Assembly: GCA_904394215.1 (NCBI GenBank)
Contig: CAJFNF010000014.1
Coordinates: 1-58,609, forward strand
Origin: an uncultured Faecalibacterium sp.
Lineage (GTDB): Bacteria > Bacillota > Clostridia > Oscillospirales > Ruminococcaceae
DNA: 58,609 bases
Direction of reading: 5' to 3'
Part shown: positions 53,588 through 58,609 of the stretch, piece after piece
Numbering within the stretch: the first letter of the stretch is position 1
How the letters are laid out: the number at the start of each line of letters is the position of its first letter
Position numbers and translations under genes: made by a program
The notes under the pieces: model-generated
The model's input: the letters and a program-made list of their open reading frames with translations, nothing else
The model's database searches: none
What the model was told of the DNA's origin: nothing

Positions 53588-55458
53588 ATGAAGAACGACA
53601 AGCAAAACGAACTGCTGCGCTTTCTGGCCCAGTCAGACCGGGGTGTGCCGGCGGCAACGCTGGCCGGCATTCTGGGGGTCAGCGAGCGGACGGTCCGCAA
53701 TTATGTCCATGAAATCAATACCTGGGGCGGCACACAGATCCTCTCCACCCGAGACGGCTATCGGCTGCAGGAGGGCGGCACCCTGCCCACGGCGGAAGCT
53801 GCTTCGGAGAATAACGACCGGGTGTGGAAGGTCCTCTCCCGTTTGCTGACCTGCAAAGAGGGGATGGATGTCTATGAGATGGCTGAGGAACTGTATGTCA
53901 GCGCCAGCACCATCGTCAACTCCATTCTGCCGCAGATCAAAGAGATGGTCCGGGATTATGATTTGAAGATTGAATCCCAAAAGTACCGGTACTTCCTGAA
54001 GGGGAGCGAGCAGAATAAACGTCGGCTAATTGGCCATCTGGCAACGCAGGATATCTACGGATTTTTCAGCTCCAAAACCGCGCTGGAACAGCTCTTCCCT
54101 GACAAGGATATCCGGGGCGTTATGCAGAAACTCTATGACACCTGCCAGCAGGCCAAGCTCTTTCTGAACGATTACTCTCTCAATAACCTTCTGGTGCATA
54201 TCCTCGTAATCCTGATCCGCCTGGAATCCAACGACGACCTGAGCGAGAAAGAACGCCAGGGAATCCCCTGCAGCCTGCCTGGGATTGCAAATCTGCAGGA
54301 AGTCACTGCGCTGGCGGATATGATCGTCCAGACCTTTGACCGGGATTATGGGATTCGGATCCCGGAGCCGGACTACCAGCAGATTGTGATGCTGATTGCC
54401 CTTTCCGTCGAGCATGAAACGGCGGACATCCAGAAAGTGATTGATGAAGAGTTTATCAACAATGTTGCGTCAACCCTGTCGGGCCTTTCCAAACGGTACT
54501 GTACACCGGCTTTTAGCAATGATTTTGTACTCCAGTTTTCGGTGCATATGTACTATGCCTTTCAGCGCGGCCTCCTGGGCCTGAGTTATCCGAATCCCAT
54601 TGCCGGGCAGTTTAAAACGGACTATGCACCCATCTACGATATGGCTGTGTACTTTGCGCATCGGTTCACAGGGATTTATAACATCGAGCTCAGTGAAGAC
54701 GAGATTGCCTTTATTGCATTTCACATTGGAGCATATCTGGAGAACAGCACCCAGACGACCGAGAGGATTACCTGCATTGTTTTGGCAGAAAACTATCATG
54801 CGCTCTCCCAGACGCTGGTCCGGGAGATCAACAAGAATTTTGCCGACCGGCTGGTGATCCTGGATGTCATGCCCCTCAACCGCTATTTACAGTACCGCCC
54901 CGACTGCGATTGCATCATTACCCTTCTGCTGCTGGAAGGGGAAACCCGTCCGGTGGTCAAGGTAAGCCCCATTCTGACCAAGCAGAACGTTGTAGCCATT
55001 CGGGACGCTCTGGATGAAATCGACCAACGGAGGGAACTGGAAAGCGCCCGGGCTTTTTTAAAGAAACTGCTGCACAAGGAGCTATATTTCCGAAATATAT
55101 CTTTTGCCGACGAGGCAGACTGTATCCAGTTCCTGGGGCAGAAGTGTATGGAGCATGGGTATGCGACAGAGGCTTTTGTACAGGATGTCCTGCTGCGGGA
55201 ATCTTTGTCCTGTACAGCCTTCACCAGCGCGCTGGCGGTTCCTCACGCAGTCAGCCGGTATGCCGAAAAGTCGTTTATCTGCGTCCTGCACAACGATATG
55301 CCCATTGCATGGAAGGACAAGCGAATCCATTTTGTCCTGATGATCGGAATCACAAAGATGCGTTCAATCTGATCGTGGAGCTTTTCAGCTCTACCAGCCG
55401 AACGCTCGATTTGCTGAAGACGGATTCCTTTGAGGAGTTCTGTGAGCAAATGTATTGA
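53588..55458 (+). pseudogene. LicR/ManR-type PRD transcriptional activator, frameshifted near the end
   Basis: Regulator of PTS operons controlled by PTS phosphorylation. Domains: HTH (about 1-60, TLAGILGVSERTVRNYV), a second HTH (about 85-130), PRD1 with His in NNLLVHILVILIRL, PRD2 with His in IAFIAFHIGAYLEN, a IIB-like domain (about 395-480) whose Cys position is degenerate (IVLAENYHAL), and a IIA domain with active His in ALAVPHAVSRYAEK. The frame ends at 55372 after MIGITKMRSI, but another frame continues HKDAFNLIVELFSSTSRTLDLL to a stop at 55458, clearly the missing C-terminus. The loss is 1 nt or 3n+1. Only the last helices of the IIA domain are affected, so the protein might still fold. 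It is AT-richer than the chromosome core. Confidence 0.8.
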
Positions 55459-55530
55459 TTGCGCATCCAGTTGAAAAGAGAAGCTCTGAGCCGTTGGCTC
55501 TGGATTTTTACAAGTAGAAAATATCTCAAA

Positions 55531-55570
55531 CGCAAAAAGACACCGTCTGATTGGCCGGTGTCTTTTTGCG
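55531..55570. terminator. bidirectional terminator after the PRD regulator
   Basis: CGCAAAAAGACACCG pairs perfectly with CGGTGTCTTTTTGCG. Confidence 0.88.
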
Positions 55571-55594
55571 TTCCTGTAAAGAAAGGAGGAACAA

Positions 55595-55663
55595 GTGAAA
55601 GATTTTATCCTGGAAGGTACGCAGATCATATGGTTTTTCACAGGAGGTGGTGCCCTATGTTGA
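55595..55663 (+). CDS. 22-residue leader ORF overlapping the ParB-like start
   Basis: GTG start with AAAGGAGG 5 nt upstream; it reads MKDFILEGTQIIWFF to a TGA at 55661-55663 and overlaps the ParB-like ATG by 7 nt. It contains the ParB-like ribosome-binding site, so it would couple translation. It may be a true leader peptide or the remnant of an upstream gene. Confidence 0.35.
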   Translation: MKDFILEGTQIIWFFTGGGALC

Positions 55664-56535
55664 AAAAGAAACCGGAGACTGTTGCACAGGGAGAACAGAT
55701 TCAACAGGTCCCTGTGGCAGAACTCCACCCATTCAAAGAACATCCCTTTAAGGTGCTGGACGATGAAGCCATGCTGAAAACGGTGGAGAGCATGGCCCGG
55801 TTCGGCGTATTGAATCCGCTGATTGTCCGGCCGCGGGCGGATGGAGGCTATGAGATCATCTCAGGCCACCGGCGGCAGCACGCGGCCCAGTTGGCCGGCA
55901 TGAAAACCCTGCCGGTCATTGTTCGCCGGCTGGACGACGACCAGGCCATCCTGCAGATGGTGGAAAGCAACTTGCAGCGGGAGACCATCCGCCCCAGTGA
56001 GCGGGCTTTCGCATACAAGATGAAGATGGAAGTCCTGAAACACCAGGGAGCCAGGACGGATCTCACTTCGAGCCAAGTTGGCCAGAAGTTGCGTGGCGTG
56101 ACTTCAAGAGACCTTGTAGCGCAAGAGGCGGGCGACAATGCCCGGAATATTCAACGCTATATCCGTCTTACCCACCTGATTCCTGAACTGCTGGAACTGG
56201 TAGACCAAGAGAAAATTTCCTTCAATCCCGCTGTGGAGCTGTCCTATCTGACAGCTGCCGAACAGCGGGATTTTTTGCAGGCTATGGAGGACAGCAAGCA
56301 CCCACCGTCATTGTCCCAGGCCCAGCGTATTAAGAAACTGAGCAAGGCAGGTGAGTGCAGCTATGACGCCATGCTGGATGTCATGAAGAACGCCCAGCTG
56401 GACCGGCTGACCCTGAAAAACGAAGCCATCCGAAAATATTTTCCAAAGTCCTACACTCCAAGGCAGATGGAGGAGACCATTGTAAAGCTCCTGGAGCAGT
56501 GGCACAGGAAACGCCAGCGCAGCCAGGAGCGCTGA
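55657..56535 (+). CDS. ParB/Spo0J-family partition protein of an integrative element (292 aa)
   Basis: The ParB N-terminal nuclease-like/CTP-binding fold (about residues 15-105: VAELHPFKEHPFKV, GVLNPLIVRPRADGG, ISGHRRQHAAQLAG, DQAILQMVESNLQRE) is followed by a helix-turn-helix region (about 150-210: RNIQRYIRLTHLIPELLELVDQEKISFNPAVELSYL). It binds parS-type sites and segregates or regulates the element. The usual ParA ATPase gene is absent upstream, where the PTS cassette now lies. AGGAGG lies upstream of the start. Confidence 0.88.
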   Translation: MLKKKPETVAQGEQIQQVPVAELHPFKEHPFKVLDDEAMLKTVESMARFGVLNPLIVRPRADGGYEIISGHRRQHAAQLAGMKTLPVIVRRLDDDQAILQMVESNLQRETIRPSERAFAYKMKMEVLKHQGARTDLTSSQVGQKLRGVTSRDLVAQEAGDNARNIQRYIRLTHLIPELLELVDQEKISFNPAVELSYLTAAEQRDFLQAMEDSKHPPSLSQAQRIKKLSKAGECSYDAMLDVMKNAQLDRLTLKNEAIRKYFPKSYTPRQMEETIVKLLEQWHRKRQRSQER

Positions 56536-56576
56536 AAATCACAGTGCCGACATCCTTTCTTTCTGCACAGCGGCCC

Positions 56577-56585
56577 TGCTATAAT
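56577..56585 (+). promoter_or_regulatory. extended -10 promoter before tnpV
   Basis: TGC followed by the consensus TATAAT (56580-56585), with a TTCTTT -35 at a 17-bp spacing; 43 nt before the tnpV start. Confidence 0.65.
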
Positions 56586-56627
56586 GAGGCTGAAAGAAGG
56601 CAGCAGCAAAACAGAAAGGAGCAGACT

Positions 56628-57005
56628 ATGGAAGAACTAAGACAGACCGTCCAGGAACACGGTATCCGGTATCAGCTGGAAGGAGATTATTATCTTCCGG
56701 TCCTGGAACTGCCGGAAGAAAACCGCCCCATTGGCCGCTGGGGGCGGCTCCATAAAACGTATCTGAAACATCACAGACCGATCCTGTATCAGTCACTGCT
56801 TTTGTCCGGGAAGCTGTATACAGTGCTGGCTGACCTGAATGAGCAGGCCGCTGAACGGTGCAGCCTCATCATCCGGCAGATGGCAGAGGCCGAGGGCATC
56901 ACCGAGGAGCTGAAAGCAAACGACCCGATGCGCTGGGTGCAGGCGATGAATTCCATCCGCAGCCGGGCGGAGGAGATAATCCAATCCGAGATGATCTACT
57001 GCTGA
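56628..57005 (+). CDS. TnpV-family transposon-encoded protein (125 aa)
   Basis: Matches the TnpV family, carried by Tn4451-like and related integrative elements; its function is unknown. The diagnostic part is YYLPVLELPEENRPIGRWGRLHKTYLKHHRPILYQSLLLSGKL (residues about 23-65), followed by a helical region and a final NSIRSRAEEIIQSEMIYC. AAAGGAG precedes the ATG. Cytoplasmic by appearance. It is co-directional with the ParB-like gene. Confidence 0.85.
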   Translation: MEELRQTVQEHGIRYQLEGDYYLPVLELPEENRPIGRWGRLHKTYLKHHRPILYQSLLLSGKLYTVLADLNEQAAERCSLIIRQMAEAEGITEELKANDPMRWVQAMNSIRSRAEEIIQSEMIYC

Positions 57006-57020
57006 AGGGAGGGCAGGACG

Positions 57021-57305
57021 ATGATTCTGGAAGCGATTTATAACGGCGACTTTTACCCCAGCGAAACGGTTGTGCCGAAGTCCGAAAAATACCGGAACGC
57101 ACTGAGAGCCTGCGAGAAGATTATGGACCAGTTGGCCAAGAGGCTGACAAAGGAGGACTACGACCTAGTGGAAACGCTCCTGGATCAGTCCTCCATCGCC
57201 CAGTGCGAGGAGAGCGAGTGCCACTTTAAGGTTGGCTTCTCGGCAGGGTTGCTGGTGCAGCAGGAGGCGGAAAAGCAGATCAAAACAAAGAGCTATGATG
57301 AGTGA
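57021..57305 (+). CDS. DUF6809-like small protein (94 aa)
   Basis: Opens MILEAIYNGDFYPSETVVPKS and continues with a helical segment (ACEKIMDQLAKRLTKEDYDLVETLLD) and HFKVGFSAGLLVQQEA, the layout of DUF6809 proteins found in clostridial mobile elements. Function unknown. GGGAGGG lies before the ATG, 15 nt after the TnpV stop. Confidence 0.65.
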   Translation: MILEAIYNGDFYPSETVVPKSEKYRNALRACEKIMDQLAKRLTKEDYDLVETLLDQSSIAQCEESECHFKVGFSAGLLVQQEAEKQIKTKSYDE

Positions 57306-57309
57306 CGCA

Positions 57310-57348
57310 AAAGCGGCAGGTGCTTCGGTGAGAAGTACCTGCCGCTTT
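57310..57348 (+). terminator. hairpin after the DUF6809-like gene
   Basis: AAAGCGGCAGGT pairs exactly with ACCTGCCGCTTT; the inner CTTC/GAAG also pairs. The downstream T-run is short. Confidence 0.7.
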
Positions 57349-57375
57349 GATCATTTAACAAGGAGGTGGAGGATT

Positions 57376-57570
57376 ATGAGTAAAAAACTGGACCGCATGA
57401 AAAGGCGGCATATAGATCTGAATGTGAATCTGAATGCCCGGGAGACAGAGTATGGTAAGCTGCAAGCGGATCATGCAGCTTTTGCCCGGCAGCTGGAACA
57501 GGTGCAAGCAGAGTTGAAGCCGCTGAATAAAGTCGGTTATTGGGTGAGCCAGGTTTTGGCACCGGAATAA
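57376..57570 (+). CDS. small charged helical protein (64 aa), possibly interrupted
   Basis: Reads MSKKLDRMKRRHIDLNVNLN ... KPLNKVGYWVSQVLAPE; rich in Lys, Arg, Gln and Leu, probably coiled. AAGGAGGTGGAGG precedes the ATG. After the TAA the same frame is open for 42 more codons (LAALGKAEGKRSVVKQLHKK to KKK, stop at 57697-57699) of similar composition, so the original protein may have been about 107 aa and been cut by a nonsense change. Not recognised. Confidence 0.45.
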   Translation: MSKKLDRMKRRHIDLNVNLNARETEYGKLQADHAAFARQLEQVQAELKPLNKVGYWVSQVLAPE

Positions 57571-57715
57571 CTGGCGGCTCTGGGCAAAGCAGAAGGCAAG
57601 CGTTCGGTGGTGAAGCAGCTGCACAAAAAGGTGAGCAGAGCAAAACAAGCTGGAATGAAAAATCCAGAGAGCTGGACAGTCAACATTAAGAAGAAATAGA
57701 AGGGCTAAAAAATAC

Positions 57716-57754
57716 ATAGTCCCGGTCAGAACAAATGTATCTGATCGGGACTAT
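57716..57754 (-). terminator. terminator downstream of the right-end gene
   Basis: ATAGTCCCGGTCAGA pairs with TCTGATCGGGACTAT (one G-T/A-C site); on the minus strand it is followed by GTATTTTTT. Nothing else is seen in 57700-57818. Confidence 0.7.
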
Positions 57755-57818
57755 AGTCTGTCACTAATTAAAACACAATTCTAAGAAAATAAAAAATCCA
57801 ATAAGCGAATAGATAAAA

Positions 57819-58609
57819 TTAGTTGACTCTTGGCATAATTGTAAGCTTAAGAGAACCTTTGGTGCCACCAGAAATTGTGAGGTTAAGGTTGTCCGTTTTA
57901 ATATCGGTTTCAGGAGAAAAGCCATAAGCAACTTCAGAGATCTTTTCTGCTAGGCCATTTGATTCAAAAGATGGACAGAAACCAGCAAGAGAGTAGATTA
58001 CAAGCTGAATAAAGTTTGCTACAGACTGGGCAGACTTATCACCTTCCAATTCATAATAGAAGTAACCGGTAATCAACGAGTCAATAGTTTTTGATTGCAT
58101 ATTGGCAGAAATTCGAGAATCTTTTCCGTCAACCTGGAAGTTAATGCGGTATGTTTTTGTGTGATCAGGATCTTCGGTATAAACAAATTGAGATTCTTTC
58201 GTAGCATCTTGAGTATTACCGGTCAAAGCCGCGATTAATGCTAATGCTCTATGTGAATTAACTGCCATAGTTTTGGAGTAATTTTCTATAGCATCATTCC
58301 CGTCTCCAACGATAGTGAATCGAGCAGGTAATACTTCTTTATAATAACAAACTAAATCAAGGGGAGAAACGGCGCCTTTCTTATCATTAAATATTGTCAA
58401 AAGTTTCTTTAGAACAATTTTTCCGGCACCCCTATCTTTTGTGAGTTCTTGAACAATTTCAGATCTGCGATTGTCCAGTTTGGATTGTTTGGCATCAATG
58501 AGCTTTTTTGCGGGTCAGTCCCAAATTTTGTGTAAAGTCCAATGAGTGCAGGAATAGAGCGAAATTTATATGTAGGCGGCAGCGGCTTGACCGTCTGCCG
58601 CCTATGTCT
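57819..58609 (-). pseudogene. unknown AT-rich gene, frameshifted, running off the window
   Basis: Not recognised. The main frame (57819 to about 58510) has no ATG at its front but reads like a real protein upstream of the annotated part: KLIDAKQSKLDNRRSEIVQE, GAGKIVLKKLLTIFND, then a body with SHRALALIAAL and a C-terminal beta-rich end (NLNLTISGGTKGSLKLTIM). Beyond about 58500 another frame takes over with YKFRSIPALIGLYTKFGTDPQK, so one A has been lost from an A-run near 58499-58506 or a true frameshift exists. Soluble-looking; no signal peptide or membrane helix. Base composition is clearly AT-richer than the core genome, which suggests transfer. The 5' end lies outside the window. Confidence 0.5.

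Overview
The window looks like chromosomal DNA from a GC-rich member of the Clostridia, most likely the Oscillospiraceae/Ruminococcaceae (a Faecalibacterium, Gemmiger or Subdoligranulum relative). This is inferred from the sporulation gene spoIIR, the pth-mfd-foldase gene order, a PC4/YdbC-like protein, the ACT (UPF0237) plus UPF0210 pair, a DUF6465-like protein, and integrative-element proteins (RepA_N, TnpV, DUF6809-like) that are common in gut Firmicutes. Many promoters are clean sigma-A type with 17-bp spacers, and most transcription units end in strong GC-rich hairpins.

Layout. 1-5334, minus strand: an HD hydrolase coupled to a PC4-like protein; a proline-rich small protein, a peptidoglycan-binding protein and spoIIR; then an lrp-aminotransferase-ispE operon. 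5461-13157: ACT plus UPF0210, DUF378, asnA, cysS, a secreted protein of unknown function, class II fba and an OGG-type glycosylase. 13158-13741: a non-coding stretch with a DnaA-box-like cluster. 13742-25296: rlmB, a very unusual P-type-ATPase-like protein without the catalytic motifs, rubrerythrin, a DUF6465-like protein, tRNA-Leu(CAA), ftsK/spoIIIE, ygiQ and a metallo-beta-lactamase-fold lipoprotein. 25397-36399, plus strand: a polar amino-acid ABC transporter, a DUF4830 protein, ptsH, ptsI, a GH1 phospho-glucosidase, a CDF metal exporter, an aminotransferase and icd. 36400-37229: a gene-free stretch full of inverted repeats, including a MITE-like element. 37230-46147, minus strand: a DUF47 protein with a PiT phosphate transporter, a CMD-cupin fusion, a PrsA-like lipoprotein, mfd, pth and a GlmU acetyltransferase half. 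46541-49073: ppdK.

49338-58609 is an accessory region. Remains of an integrative element (a decayed RepA_N gene on the left; ParB-like, TnpV, a DUF6809-like protein and small ORFs on the right) flank a complete cellobiose/lactose-type PTS operon (IIB, IIC, IIA, phospho-beta-glucosidase) and its divergent PRD-type regulator. The right end holds an AT-richer, frameshifted gene of unknown function that runs off the window.

Functional links: ptsH and ptsI supply phosphate to the PTS at 49.9-53.4 kb and lie next to a second GH1 enzyme, so the window carries general and specific parts of a beta-glucoside uptake route. HPr has Lys instead of Ser at position 46, so the usual HPr-kinase control should be absent.

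Quality warning: mfd (one lesion) and ppdK (two lesions) carry frame-breaking internal losses that remove exactly their ATP-binding or otherwise highly conserved segments. The PTS regulator and the right-end gene are also frameshifted. These are either real gene decay or assembly errors, and only raw reads can tell which.
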